Assembly: GCF_900105885.1 (NCBI RefSeq)
Contig: NZ_LT629780.1
Location: 868,001-932,000, forward strand
Length of the DNA: 64,000 nt
Reading direction: 5' to 3'
Origin: Pseudomonas guangdongensis
Lineage (GTDB): Bacteria > Pseudomonadota > Gammaproteobacteria > Pseudomonadales > Pseudomonadaceae
Under the pieces are notes generated by a model. The model worked only from the letters and a program-made list of their open reading frames with translations. It was not told the DNA's origin and did not search any database. Positions 32,460 to 41,311 of the stretch are shown piece after piece. The translations under genes were made by a program, and so were the position numbers. How positions within the stretch are numbered: the stretch's first letter is position 1; each line of letters starts with the position of its first letter.

Positions 32460-33347
32460 ATGCCAGTAGAAGATGCACAGATCGAGCAGGCCATCCAGCA
32501 CCTGGACGGCGCCAAGCGCAGCCATTTTCTCTGGACCCAGCGGTTGCTGCGCCTGGCCCTGCTCGGGGGCGAGCCGCAGGCCGACCTGCTCGCGGTCGAT
32601 GCCGCGCAGCGCTGCGCCTTCGGCCACTGGCTGACGCACGAGGCCGGGCTACTCGCCCAGGTGGCGCCCGAAGTGCATCGCCAGCTGTGCGAGCTGCACG
32701 GACAGATGCACGGGGCCGCCCGCGAAGTCGGTCTCAGCATTCTCGCCCGCCAGGTGGCGCCGGCCGCACTGGATGCCTTCGAGCAGTTGCAGGAGCGCCT
32801 GATCGGGCTGATCGACGCCGGCCGCATGCGGCTGCTGGAGGTGCAGAACCTGAAGAACCTGCACGATCCGCTGACCGGCCTGCCGCAGCGGCGCCTGCTG
32901 CAGGACGCTTTCGGCCAGTTCCGCAAGCGCTGCCAGCGCGACGGCCGGCAGCCGTTTCTCGCCATGATCGACCTGGATCGCTTCAAGAGCATCAACGATC
33001 GCTTCGGCCACGGCATCGGCGACCGCGCGCTGTGCCACATGGTCGACACCCTGAGCGCGGTGCTGCGCGAGGACGAGGCGCTGTTCCGCTTCGGCGGCGA
33101 GGAGTTCGTCCAGCTGATCGCCGCGCGCGACGGCCGCGAGGCGGCCTGCGCGGTGCGCCGCGGCCTGGAGCGGCTGCGCCATGCGCCGCTGGCGCTGCCG
33201 GACGGCGGGCAGCTGCAGATGACCCTGACCGCCGGGCTGGTCGCGGTCGGCGAGCAGGAAGGCCTCGACGAGGCGCTCGCCCGCGCCGACGCGGCGCTGT
33301 ACCGGGGCAAGCAGGACGGCCGCGACCGCTGCGTGCTGGCCGTCTGA
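32460..33347 (+). CDS. dgcZ: DgcZ-like diguanylate cyclase with N-terminal CZB zinc domain
   Basis: Soluble protein of 295 residues: a CZB (chemoreceptor zinc-binding) domain over residues 1-125 and a GGDEF domain from ~145. The zinc ligands of E. coli DgcZ (His22, Cys52, His79, His83) are matched by His22, Cys52, His80 and His84. The cyclase site reads GGEEF in FRFGGEEFVQLI; the I-site position is REDE, not RxxD, so product inhibition may be weak. In E. coli zinc represses this enzyme; the same is inferred here. It has its own promoter-like sequence and is convergent with folA. Confidence 0.87.
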   Translation: MPVEDAQIEQAIQHLDGAKRSHFLWTQRLLRLALLGGEPQADLLAVDAAQRCAFGHWLTHEAGLLAQVAPEVHRQLCELHGQMHGAAREVGLSILARQVAPAALDAFEQLQERLIGLIDAGRMRLLEVQNLKNLHDPLTGLPQRRLLQDAFGQFRKRCQRDGRQPFLAMIDLDRFKSINDRFGHGIGDRALCHMVDTLSAVLREDEALFRFGGEEFVQLIAARDGREAACAVRRGLERLRHAPLALPDGGQLQMTLTAGLVAVGEQEGLDEALARADAALYRGKQDGRDRCVLAV

Positions 33348-33380
33348 GCGGCGCGCCCGGTCAGGTTGCAGGGGGCTGCG

Positions 33381-33896
33381 TCAGTCGGCCCGTTCCCAGG
33401 TTTCGAAGACGTAGGCCGGGGTCTGTTCGCCGGCCGGATGGGCTTGGCTGTCCACGCAGCGCCAGGCGCTGGTGTACTCGGGGAAGAAGGCGTCGCCCTG
33501 CACGCACAGGTCGATGCGGGTCAGGTAGAGGCGCGCGGCGTCGGCCAGGCCTTCGGCGTACAGCTGGCCGCCGCCGATCAGCATCACCTCGGCGGCGCCC
33601 TGCTCGCGCGCCCACTGCTCGGCGCGCATCCGGGCGTCGTGCAGCGAGGTGCAGACTTCGGCGCCCTCCAGACACAAGCCGCTCTGCCGGCTGACCACCA
33701 GATTCAGCCGCCCCGGCAGCGGGCGACCGATGGAGTCCCAGGTCTTGCGGCCCATGATCACCGGCTTGCCGAGGGTCAGCGCCTTGAAGTGGCGCAGGTC
33801 GGCCGGCAGGTGCCAGGGCATGCGGTTGTCCAGACCGATCACGCGGTTCTGCGCGTGGGCGGCGATGAGGGCGAGGGGCAGGCGTGAGGTCGTCAT
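33381..33896 (-). CDS. folA: FolA, dihydrofolate reductase
   Basis: Reduces dihydrofolate to tetrahydrofolate with NADPH. 171 residues: LIAAHAQNRVIGLDNRMPWHLPADLRHFK, with Asp catalytic in PADLRHFK, the NADPH site VIMGRKTWDSIGRPLPGR, and GGGQLYAEGL. Target of trimethoprim; no unusual residue was noticed in the drug-binding stretch. In P. aeruginosa folA also lies near thyA, and here they are ~18 kb apart. Reverse strand. Confidence 0.96.
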   Translation of the reverse strand: MTTSRLPLALIAAHAQNRVIGLDNRMPWHLPADLRHFKALTLGKPVIMGRKTWDSIGRPLPGRLNLVVSRQSGLCLEGAEVCTSLHDARMRAEQWAREQGAAEVMLIGGGQLYAEGLADAARLYLTRIDLCVQGDAFFPEYTSAWRCVDSQAHPAGEQTPAYVFETWERAD

Positions 33897-33990
33897 GGCG
33901 GCGAGGATAGCAGGCACATCCCCGGCTGACGATGCCGGCGCCGGCGCCAGCGGGTATTCTCTGCGCAGATTGCCCCGCCACGGAGGCCGC

Positions 33991-35370
33991 GTGCCGCTCA
34001 AGTCCATTCCCGAATCCCTCTGGCTGGCCGAAACCCTGCGCCTGAGCGAAGCCCGGGCCGGTACCCTGGAAGACGCCGAGGCCTGCCGCCAGGCGCGCGC
34101 CGGCGGCGGCGACCTGCGCCAGCGCCTGCTCGTCCGCGCCCGCTGGCTGGCGCAGCGCGACGGCCTCGACCGCGCGCTCGGCCACTGGCGCCAGGGCGCC
34201 GCACTGGCCCTGGCCCTGCTCGCCGCGCTGGCCCTGGGCAGCGGCGCCGGCCTGGCGCTGGCGGCGCTGGGCGACGGCAGCCGCCCGGTCAACCTGCTCT
34301 GGGCGCTGGGCAGCCTGCTCGGCCTGCACCTGCTGACCCTCGCCGGCTGGGCGCTGGGCAGTCTGTTCGGCGCCGGCGCCGGCAGCCTGCTCGGCCGCCT
34401 GTGGCTGGACCTCGGCCAGCGCCTGGCCCGCGATGCGCGCAGCGCCCTGCTCGGCCCGGCCTTGCTGGCGCTGCTCGGCCGCGCCGGGCTGCAGCGCTGG
34501 GCGCTGGGCCTGCTCAGCCACGGCCTGTGGCTGCTGGCCCTGCTCGCCGCGCTGGCGGTGCTGCTGGTGCAGCTGGCCACCCGCCGCTACGGCTTCGTCT
34601 GGGAAACCACCCTGCTGCCCAGCGCCAGCTTCGCCGCGCTGATCCACGGCCTCGGCGCCCTGCCGGCGCTGCTCGGCTTCGCCCAGCCGGACCTCGACCT
34701 GCTGCGCGCCAGCGGCGAGGCGGTGGTCGGCGGCGAGGCGGCGCGGCAGACCTGGGCGAGCTGGCTGCTCGGCGTGTTCCTGGTCTACGGCCTGCTGCCG
34801 CGCGCGCTGCTCGCCCTGCTCTGCCTGTGGCGCTGGCGACGCGGCCTGGCGCGCCTCGACCTGGACACCGGGCATCCCGACTATCTGGCGCTGCGCGAGC
34901 GCCTGCTGCCGTCCAGCGAGCGCCTCGGCATCAGCGATGCCGCGCCGGCGCAGCTGTACCGCCCGCAGGCCGGCAGCGCGCCGGCCGGCAGCGCCCGCGC
35001 CCTGCTGGTCGCCGTCGAGCTGGACGAGCGCCAGCCCTGGCCGCCGCGGGAAGCGTCCGGCGTCGAGGACGCGGGGATTCTCGACGACCGCGACAGCCGC
35101 CACCGCCTGCTCGAACGCCTGGCCGGCGCGCCGCCCGCGCGCCTGCTGATCGCCTGCGACCCACGCCGCTCGCCGGACCGCGGCACCCTCGCCCTGCTCG
35201 GCGAGCTGGCGCGCAGCGCCGGACAGACGCGGGTCTGGCTGCTTCCCGCGCCGCCCGGCGCAACCCTCGATACGCAGCGTCTCGGCGACTGGCAGGCGGC
35301 GCTCGACGCGCTGCAGCTGGCCCATGCCGGCGAGGCTCCCTGGCACTGGCTGGAGCACGGCGATGACTGA
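33991..35370 (+). CDS. DUF2868 membrane protein
   Basis: 459 residues from a GTG start preceded by CGGAGG. A short cytoplasmic N-terminus is followed by about five to six hydrophobic helices (residues ~70-95, 105-130, 175-200, 250-275), separated by loops, and a soluble C-terminal part (~330-455) of unknown fold containing LLIACDPRRSPDRGTLALL. DUF2868 genes are routinely coupled to the following DUF3482 GTPase, which this one overlaps by 8 nt. Function unknown; a membrane complex with the GTPase is inferred. Confidence 0.8.
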   Translation: MPLKSIPESLWLAETLRLSEARAGTLEDAEACRQARAGGGDLRQRLLVRARWLAQRDGLDRALGHWRQGAALALALLAALALGSGAGLALAALGDGSRPVNLLWALGSLLGLHLLTLAGWALGSLFGAGAGSLLGRLWLDLGQRLARDARSALLGPALLALLGRAGLQRWALGLLSHGLWLLALLAALAVLLVQLATRRYGFVWETTLLPSASFAALIHGLGALPALLGFAQPDLDLLRASGEAVVGGEAARQTWASWLLGVFLVYGLLPRALLALLCLWRWRRGLARLDLDTGHPDYLALRERLLPSSERLGISDAAPAQLYRPQAGSAPAGSARALLVAVELDERQPWPPREASGVEDAGILDDRDSRHRLLERLAGAPPARLLIACDPRRSPDRGTLALLGELARSAGQTRVWLLPAPPGATLDTQRLGDWQAALDALQLAHAGEAPWHWLEHGDD

Positions 35371-36739
35371 AGCGGCGCCCCTGAAACTGGCAGTGGTCGG
35401 CCACACCAACGTCGGCAAGACCTCGCTGCTGCGCACCCTGACCCGCGACGCCGGCTTCGGCGAGGTGTCGCACCGGCCGAGCACCACCCGCCACGTCGAG
35501 GGCGCGCGGCTGTCGGTGGACGGCGAGGCGCTGCTCGAACTCTACGACACCCCCGGCCTGGAGGACGCCATCGCCCTGCGCGACCACCTCGACCTGCTCG
35601 CCCCGCCCGCCGAACGCCTCGACGGCCCGGCGCGCATCGCCCGGCTGCTGGCCGGCGCCGAGGCGCGCGGGCGCTTCGAGCAGGAGGCTAAGGTGCTGCG
35701 CCAGCTGCTGGCCTGCGACGCCGGGCTGTACGTGATCGACGCCCGCGAGCCGGTGCTGGCCAAGTACCGCGACGAACTGGCGGTGCTCGCCGACTGCGCG
35801 CGGCCGCTGCTGCCGGTGCTCAACTTCGTCGCCAGCCCCGGCCACCGCGAGGCCGACTGGCGCGCCGCGCTGGCCCGCCTCGGCCTGCATGCGCTGGTGG
35901 GCTTCGACAGCGTGGCGCCGCCGCTGGACGGCGAGCGGCGCCTCTACCAAAGCCTCGCCCTGCTGCTGGAGCGGGCCCGCCCGCAGCTGGAGCGGCTGAT
36001 CGCCGACCACGAGGCGCAGCGCCTGGCCAGGCGCGCCGCCGGCATCCGGCTGATCGCCGACCTGCTGCTGGATGCCGCCGCCTGCCGGCGCCTGGTCGAC
36101 GCCGCCGCGCCCAGCCTGCAGGCCGCGCTCGAACGCCTGCAGGGCGACCTGCGCGCCCGCGAGCAGCGCTGCGTGGACGCCCTGCTGCGCCTGTACGCGT
36201 TCCGCGCCGAGGACGCCGACGCCGGCGAGCTGCCGCTGCTCGACGGGCGCTGGGGCGACGACCTGTTCCATCCGGAAACCCTGAAGCAGCTGGGCGTGAA
36301 GGTCGGCGGCGGGATGGCGGCCGGCGCCGCCGCCGGCGCCGGCATCGACCTGCTGGTCGGCGGCCTGACCCTGGGCGCGGCGGCGGCGCTGGGGGCGCTG
36401 GCCGGCGGCGGCTGGCAGACCCTGCGCAACTACGGCGAGCGGCTGAAAGGCAAACTGAGCGGCCAGCGCGAGCTGAGCGTCGACGACGCCGTGCTGCGCC
36501 TCTTGGCGCTGCGCCAGTGCCGCCTGCTCGACGCCCTGGAGGCGCGCGGACATGCCGCGCAGCAGCCGCTGCGCCTGGAGCGTCCGCAGGAGCAGGCCTG
36601 GCGTGAGGGACAGCTGCCGGAGCCGCTGCACCGCGCCCGCGCCCATCCCGAGTGGTCGGCCCTCAACCCCGGCCGCCGCGACGACGCGGCGTCGCGCCAG
36701 GAGGCGCTACACCGCCTGACGCAGGAGCTGCAGGCCTAA
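35363..36739 (+). CDS. GTPase/DUF3482 domain protein
   Basis: 458 residues. The N-terminal Era/YchF-like GTPase has G1 VVGHTNVGKTSLL near residue 12, a G2-type RPSTTRHVEG, G3 LYDTPGLED, and a degenerate G4 at LPVLNFVASPGH (NFxxS in place of NKxD). The DUF3482 C-terminus contains a glycine-rich stretch with alternating GAAAGAGIDLLVGG and GAAAALGALAGGGW, possibly membrane-inserting. Coupled to the DUF2868 gene. Cellular role unknown; related pairs are widespread in pseudomonads. Confidence 0.82.
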   Translation: MTEAAPLKLAVVGHTNVGKTSLLRTLTRDAGFGEVSHRPSTTRHVEGARLSVDGEALLELYDTPGLEDAIALRDHLDLLAPPAERLDGPARIARLLAGAEARGRFEQEAKVLRQLLACDAGLYVIDAREPVLAKYRDELAVLADCARPLLPVLNFVASPGHREADWRAALARLGLHALVGFDSVAPPLDGERRLYQSLALLLERARPQLERLIADHEAQRLARRAAGIRLIADLLLDAAACRRLVDAAAPSLQAALERLQGDLRAREQRCVDALLRLYAFRAEDADAGELPLLDGRWGDDLFHPETLKQLGVKVGGGMAAGAAAGAGIDLLVGGLTLGAAAALGALAGGGWQTLRNYGERLKGKLSGQRELSVDDAVLRLLALRQCRLLDALEARGHAAQQPLRLERPQEQAWREGQLPEPLHRARAHPEWSALNPGRRDDAASRQEALHRLTQELQA

Positions 36740-36816
36740 CGGCCCAGCGCCGGCGGCCGCGGCGGAACGCCAGCCGCGCGCGGCGCAGACCCCGCGCAAG
36801 GCGGGGTGCCGGGCGA

Positions 36817-37557
36817 CTACTGCCCGCCCTGCAGCGCCGCGCGGACCGCCTGCAGGGCGGCGGCGTAGTAGGCCTGGCCTTCGAGCGACTCGGCGAAAGC
36901 GACGAATTCGCCCAGCTGGGCGTCGCTCAGGTCGCGATAGACGTGCAGCAGGGTGTTTTCCAGATCGGCGTCGATCTTCTCCGCCAGACGCTCCCGCGAG
37001 CCGCCGAGCAACTGTTCGGGGCCGCCGTTGCCGAGCAGTCCGGGCAGACCCGGCAGCATCTGGCTGAGGCTGTCGGCGGCGACCCCGGCCAGCGCCAGGC
37101 TGACCTCGGCGCCGGCCTCGCGGGCCGGCAGCACGCGGCCCAAGCGTTGCACCAGGGCGCGCCGGGCGGCGCTGGCGGCGACCCGCGGCAGGCCGTCGGC
37201 GTGCTGCGCCAGCGCCGCCGGGGCGGTGGCCTGCACCTCGCGCAGCACCACCGCGCGGCCCAGCGGGCTGTCGAAGAAGCGGATCGCCGGCAGCGGGTCG
37301 GGCAAGCGGGCGCGCAGGCTGTCCAGTGCGCGGGTCTCCATCGCGGCGGCGGCGAAGCGCCGGTTGCTGTTGTCCACCAGCGCTTGGTACAGCGCCGGCG
37401 GCAGGGTGCCGCGATAGCGCTGCTGGGCGGCGGCCAGCGCGGCGCCGAAATGCTCGCGCTGCTGGGCCCAGCCGGCCAGTTGATAGAGCTGGTCGTGCTC
37501 GTCGGCGCGGCTCAGCAGGCTGACGAGGCTCAGGGCAAGGACAATCAGGACACGCAT
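36817..37557 (-). CDS. Exported DUF2059-like protein
   Basis: 246 residues with a signal peptide (MRVLIVLALSLVSLLSRADE, cleavage around residue 18) and an all-helical mature part. The C-terminal segment YRDLSDAQLGEFVAFAESLEGQAYY is typical of DUF2059 proteins, where it occurs as a short helical repeat. No catalytic residues are seen. Convergent with the DUF3482 gene and divergent from the 2OG oxygenase gene. Function unknown; family assignment is moderate. Confidence 0.65.
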   Translation of the reverse strand: MRVLIVLALSLVSLLSRADEHDQLYQLAGWAQQREHFGAALAAAQQRYRGTLPPALYQALVDNSNRRFAAAAMETRALDSLRARLPDPLPAIRFFDSPLGRAVVLREVQATAPAALAQHADGLPRVAASAARRALVQRLGRVLPAREAGAEVSLALAGVAADSLSQMLPGLPGLLGNGGPEQLLGGSRERLAEKIDADLENTLLHVYRDLSDAQLGEFVAFAESLEGQAYYAAALQAVRAALQGGQ

Positions 37558-37730
37558 GGGAACTCCTGCAACAGAGCGCCTATTGTCGGGCGCGGGCGGC
37601 GAGCTTGTCGAGGCATGCGCCGACCGCCGCCCGCCAATAGGCGCAGGTTGGCCGGGCGGTGCCCGCGCGCTCGCGCATTTCCTCCCGGCGGGGCCTTCTG
37701 TCCGCCGGGCGGCGCCCCGTAGAATGGGCC

Positions 37731-38357
37731 ATGACCGACGCACTCGCCCCCGCCCCCCTGATCGATGCGATTCTCGACGACCTGGCCCGCCAGGGCTGGT
37801 CGCTGCAGACCCGCGCCCTGCCGCCGGCGCTGAGCGCCGCGCTGGCCGACGACTGCCGCCAGCGCTATGCCCGCGGCGCCATGAACCGCGCCGCCATCGG
37901 CCGCGGCGGCGGCCAGCAGCTCGACGAGCGGATCCGCGGCGACCACATCCAGTGGCTCAACGGCGGCGAGTCGGCGGCGGTGGACGGTTACCTGGCGCTG
38001 CTCGACGAGCTGCGCGGGGCGCTCAACCGCGAGCTGTTCCTCGGCCTGGAGGACTACGAGTGCCACTTCGCCCTGTATCCGCCGGGCAGCTTCTACCGCC
38101 GCCACCTGGACCGCTTCCGCGACGACGACCGGCGCACGGTGACCACGGTGTGCTACCTCAACGACGACTGGCGCGCCGAGCACGGCGGCGCGCTGCGCAT
38201 CGAGCTGCCCGACGGTAGCGAGCGCGACGTGCTGCCGGCCGCCGGCACCCTGGTGGTGTTCATGTCCGCCGATTTCCCCCACGAGGTGCTGGCGGCCAGC
38301 CGCGAGCGGCTGTCGATCGCCGGCTGGTACCGTCGGCGCGGCAGCGCGCCGCTGTAG
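37731..38357 (+). CDS. 2-oxoglutarate/Fe(II) dioxygenase family protein
   Basis: 208-residue prolyl-4-hydroxylase-like fold. The iron triad is visible as HLD in FYRRHLDRFRDDD, and the distal His in ADFPHEVLAAS, followed by RLSIAGWYR for 2-oxoglutarate binding. This resembles PA-type 2OG-Fe(II) oxygenases such as P. aeruginosa PPHD, which hydroxylates EF-Tu; the ortholog assignment is likely but not proven. Ends at a strong bidirectional hairpin facing serA. Confidence 0.85.
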   Translation: MTDALAPAPLIDAILDDLARQGWSLQTRALPPALSAALADDCRQRYARGAMNRAAIGRGGGQQLDERIRGDHIQWLNGGESAAVDGYLALLDELRGALNRELFLGLEDYECHFALYPPGSFYRRHLDRFRDDDRRTVTTVCYLNDDWRAEHGGALRIELPDGSERDVLPAAGTLVVFMSADFPHEVLAASRERLSIAGWYRRRGSAPL

Positions 38358-38385
38358 CCAGCGGCGATTTGCGCCGCGCAGAAAC

Positions 38386-38416
38386 GCAGAAGGGAGGCCA
38401 GTGGCCTCCCTTCTGC
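38386..38416. terminator. Bidirectional terminator between 2OG oxygenase gene and serA
   Basis: Perfect 14-bp stem (38386-38399 with 38403-38416), loop AGT, between two convergent genes. The arms end in GCAGAAGG / CCTTCTGC. Confidence 0.85.
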
Positions 38417-38432
38417 ATTCACCCGGACGGGA

Positions 38433-39665
38433 TCAGAACAGTACGCGGCAGCGGATGGTGCCGTTGACTGCCTGCAGCTTCTGCTGGGCCAGGTCGGAGT
38501 ACTCGGCGTCGACGTCGATCACCACGTAGCCGACCTTCTCGTTGGTCTGCAGGAACTGGCCGGCGATGTTGATGCCGTTGTCGGCGAACACCTTGTTGAT
38601 CTCGCTCATCACACCGGGGATGTTCTGGTGGATGTGCAGCAGGCGGTGCTTGCCCGGGTGCGACGGCAGGGCCACTTCGGGGAAGTTGACCGAGGACACC
38701 GAGGTGCCGTTGTCGCTGTACTTGACCAGCTTCTCGGCCACTTCCAGGCCGATGTTGGCCTGCGCCTCGGCAGTGGAGCCGCCGATGTGCGGGGTGAGGA
38801 TCACGCGATCCAGGCCGCGCAGCGGGCTCTCGAACTCCTCGTCGTTGGACTTGGGCTCGACCGGGAACACGTCGATGGCGGCGCCGATCAGGTGCTCGTC
38901 CTTGATCGCCTCGGCCAGGTGGTCCAGCTCGACCACGGTGCCGCGCGCGGCGTTGATCAGGATGCCGCCCTTCTTCATCGCGCGGATTTCCTTCTCGCCG
39001 ATCATCCACTGGGTGGACGGCAGCTCCGGCACGTGCAGCGAGACGATGTCGCACAGGCCCAGCAGCTCGTGCAGCGAGCCGATCTGCTGCGCGTTGCCGA
39101 TCGGCAGCTTGGTCACCACGTCGTAGAAGTACACCTGCATGCCCATCGCCTCGGCCAGCACCGACAGCTGGGTGCCGATCGAGCCGTAGCCGACGATGCC
39201 CAGCTTCTTGCCGCGGATCTCGAAGGAGTTGGCCGCCGACTTGATCCAGCCGCCGCGGTGACAGGAAGCGTTCTTCTCCGGGATGCCGCGCAGCAGCAGG
39301 ATGGCCTCGGCCAGCACCAGCTCGGCCACCGAGCGGGTGTTGGAATAGGGGGCGTTGAACACCGCGATGCCGCGTTCGCGGGCGGCGTTCAGGTTGACCT
39401 GGTTGGTGCCGATGCAGAAGCAGCCGACGGCGACCAGCTTCTTGGCGCAGTCGAAGACTTCCTCGGTCAGCTGGGTACGCGAGCGGATGCCGATGAAGTG
39501 CACGTCGGCGATCTTTTCCTTCAGTTCGTCGCCCGACAGCGCGCCCTTCAGGTACTCGATGTTGGTGTAGCCGGCGGCCTTGAGGGTATCCACGGCGTTC
39601 TGATGCACACCTTCGAGAAGAAGGAACTTGATCTTGCTCTTGTCGAGAGAGGTCGTCTTGCTCAT
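38433..39665 (-). CDS. serA: SerA, D-3-phosphoglycerate dehydrogenase
   Basis: First step of serine synthesis, NAD-dependent. It also reduces 2-oxoglutarate to D-2-hydroxyglutarate. 410 residues: substrate domain, Rossmann motif LGIVGYGSIGTQLSVLAEA, catalytic Arg in NAARGTVVE, Glu and His in DVFPVEP and ILTPHIGGST, and a C-terminal ACT domain (about 335-410, with NIPGVMSEINKVFADNGIN) for feedback by serine. This is the E. coli-like short type. Divergent from the D-2-hydroxyglutarate dehydrogenase gene. Confidence 0.97.
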   Translation of the reverse strand: MSKTTSLDKSKIKFLLLEGVHQNAVDTLKAAGYTNIEYLKGALSGDELKEKIADVHFIGIRSRTQLTEEVFDCAKKLVAVGCFCIGTNQVNLNAARERGIAVFNAPYSNTRSVAELVLAEAILLLRGIPEKNASCHRGGWIKSAANSFEIRGKKLGIVGYGSIGTQLSVLAEAMGMQVYFYDVVTKLPIGNAQQIGSLHELLGLCDIVSLHVPELPSTQWMIGEKEIRAMKKGGILINAARGTVVELDHLAEAIKDEHLIGAAIDVFPVEPKSNDEEFESPLRGLDRVILTPHIGGSTAEAQANIGLEVAEKLVKYSDNGTSVSSVNFPEVALPSHPGKHRLLHIHQNIPGVMSEINKVFADNGINIAGQFLQTNEKVGYVVIDVDAEYSDLAQQKLQAVNGTIRCRVLF

Positions 39666-39849
39666 CTGCGTAAACCTGTTGTCCCGGGGGTTGTCTGGGC
39701 GGTGGACAGCGCGGGCTGTGCCGACCCGCAAGTCGGCGGCGGGCGCGATTGGCGGGGGCCGTATGCTACCATAGCGCCCCCGCCACGCGCCCCATCCCCG
39801 AGCATGAAGCCTGCTCAGGGTGACCATGAACCGCCCGAGATTTCCGCAG

Positions 39850-41241
39850 ATGACCCAAGCTGCCCTGATCGAAGAACTCAAGACCCTGGTCGAGCCCGGC
39901 AAGGTGCTGACCGACGCCGATTCCCTGGATGCCTACGGCAAGGACTGGACCAAGCAGTTCGCCCCGGCCCCCCTGGCCATCGCCTTCCCGAAATCCATCG
40001 AGGAAGTGCAGGCCATCGTGCGCTGGGCCAACGAGCGCAAGGTCGCCCTGGTGCCCTCGGGCGGGCGCACCGGCCTGTCGGCCGGCGCCGTCGCCGCCCA
40101 CGGCGAGGTGGTGGTGGCCTTCGACTACATGAACAAGATCGTCGAGTTCAACGCCTTCGACCGCACCGTGGTGTGCCAGGCCGGGGTGGTCACCGAGCAG
40201 CTGCAGAACTTCGCCGAGGAGCAGGGCCTGTACTACCCGGTGGACTTCGCCTCGGCCGGCTCCAGCCAGATCGGCGGCAACATCGGCACCAATGCCGGCG
40301 GCATCAAGGTGATCCGCTACGGCATGACCCGCAACTGGGTGGCCGGCATGAAGGTGGTCACCGGCGCCGGCGAGATCCTCGAACTCAACCGCGACCTGAT
40401 CAAGAACGCCACCGGCTACGACCTACGCCAGCTGTTCATCGGTGCCGAGGGCACCCTGGGCTTCGTGGTGGAAGCGACCATGCGCCTGGAGCGCGCGCCG
40501 AAGAACCTCACCGCGATGGTGCTCGGCGCGCCGGATCTCGACTCGATCATGCCGGTGCTGCACGCCTTCCAGAGCAAGATCGACCTGACCGCCTTCGAGT
40601 TCTTCTCCGACAAGGCACTGGCCAAGGTGCTGGCCCGCGGCGACGTGCCGCCCGCCTTCGAGACCGACTGCCCGTACTACGCGCTGCTCGAATTCGAGGC
40701 CAGCAGCGAGGAGGTGTCCAACGCCGCGCTGGAGCTGTTCGAGCACTGCGTCGAGCAGGGCTGGGTGCTCGACGGCGTGATGAGCCAGAGCGAGCAGCAG
40801 CTGCAGAACCTGTGGAAGCTGCGCGAGTACATCTCCGAGACCATCAGCCACTGGACCCCGTACAAGAACGACGTGTCGGTGACCGTCTCTAAGGTGCCGG
40901 CGTTCCTCAAGGAAATCGACGCCATCGTCGAGGCCAACTACCCCGACTTCGAGGTGATCTGGTTCGGCCACATCGGCGACGGCAACCTGCACCTGAACAT
41001 CCTCAAGCCCGATGCGATGGCCAAGGAAGAGTTCTTCGCCAAGTGCGCCACGGTCAACCAGTGGGTGTTCGAGACCGTCGACAAGTACAACGGCTCGATC
41101 AGCGCCGAGCACGGCGTCGGCATGACCAAGCGCGACTACCTGGGCTACAGCCGCTCGCCGGAAGAGATCGCGCTGATGAAGGCCATCAAGGCGGTGTTCG
41201 ACCCCAACGGCATCATGAACCCCGGCAAGATCTTCGCCTGA
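39850..41241 (+). CDS. d2hgdh: D-2-hydroxyglutarate dehydrogenase (FAD-linked)
   Basis: Flavoprotein oxidising D-2-hydroxyglutarate to 2-oxoglutarate. 463 residues: FAD-binding PCMH domain with VALVPSGGRTGLSAGAV and GSSQIGGNIGTNAGGIKVIRYG, a linker, and a C-terminal cap with zinc-region histidines in WFGHIGDGNLHLNI and SAEHGVGMTK. It closely resembles the P. aeruginosa protein that is divergent from serA. In P. stutzeri the enzyme recycles the 2-HG made by SerA (established work on that species). The start at 39850 (MTQAALIEELK) is preferred; an ATG 24 nt upstream is also possible. Confidence 0.9.
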   Translation: MTQAALIEELKTLVEPGKVLTDADSLDAYGKDWTKQFAPAPLAIAFPKSIEEVQAIVRWANERKVALVPSGGRTGLSAGAVAAHGEVVVAFDYMNKIVEFNAFDRTVVCQAGVVTEQLQNFAEEQGLYYPVDFASAGSSQIGGNIGTNAGGIKVIRYGMTRNWVAGMKVVTGAGEILELNRDLIKNATGYDLRQLFIGAEGTLGFVVEATMRLERAPKNLTAMVLGAPDLDSIMPVLHAFQSKIDLTAFEFFSDKALAKVLARGDVPPAFETDCPYYALLEFEASSEEVSNAALELFEHCVEQGWVLDGVMSQSEQQLQNLWKLREYISETISHWTPYKNDVSVTVSKVPAFLKEIDAIVEANYPDFEVIWFGHIGDGNLHLNILKPDAMAKEEFFAKCATVNQWVFETVDKYNGSISAEHGVGMTKRDYLGYSRSPEEIALMKAIKAVFDPNGIMNPGKIFA

Positions 41242-41311
41242 CCCGCAGCGGGGCGGCAGCCGCAGCGCGGAGCCCGCCCCGCCCGCCACCCCGGATTACC
41301 AGGAGCCTGTC

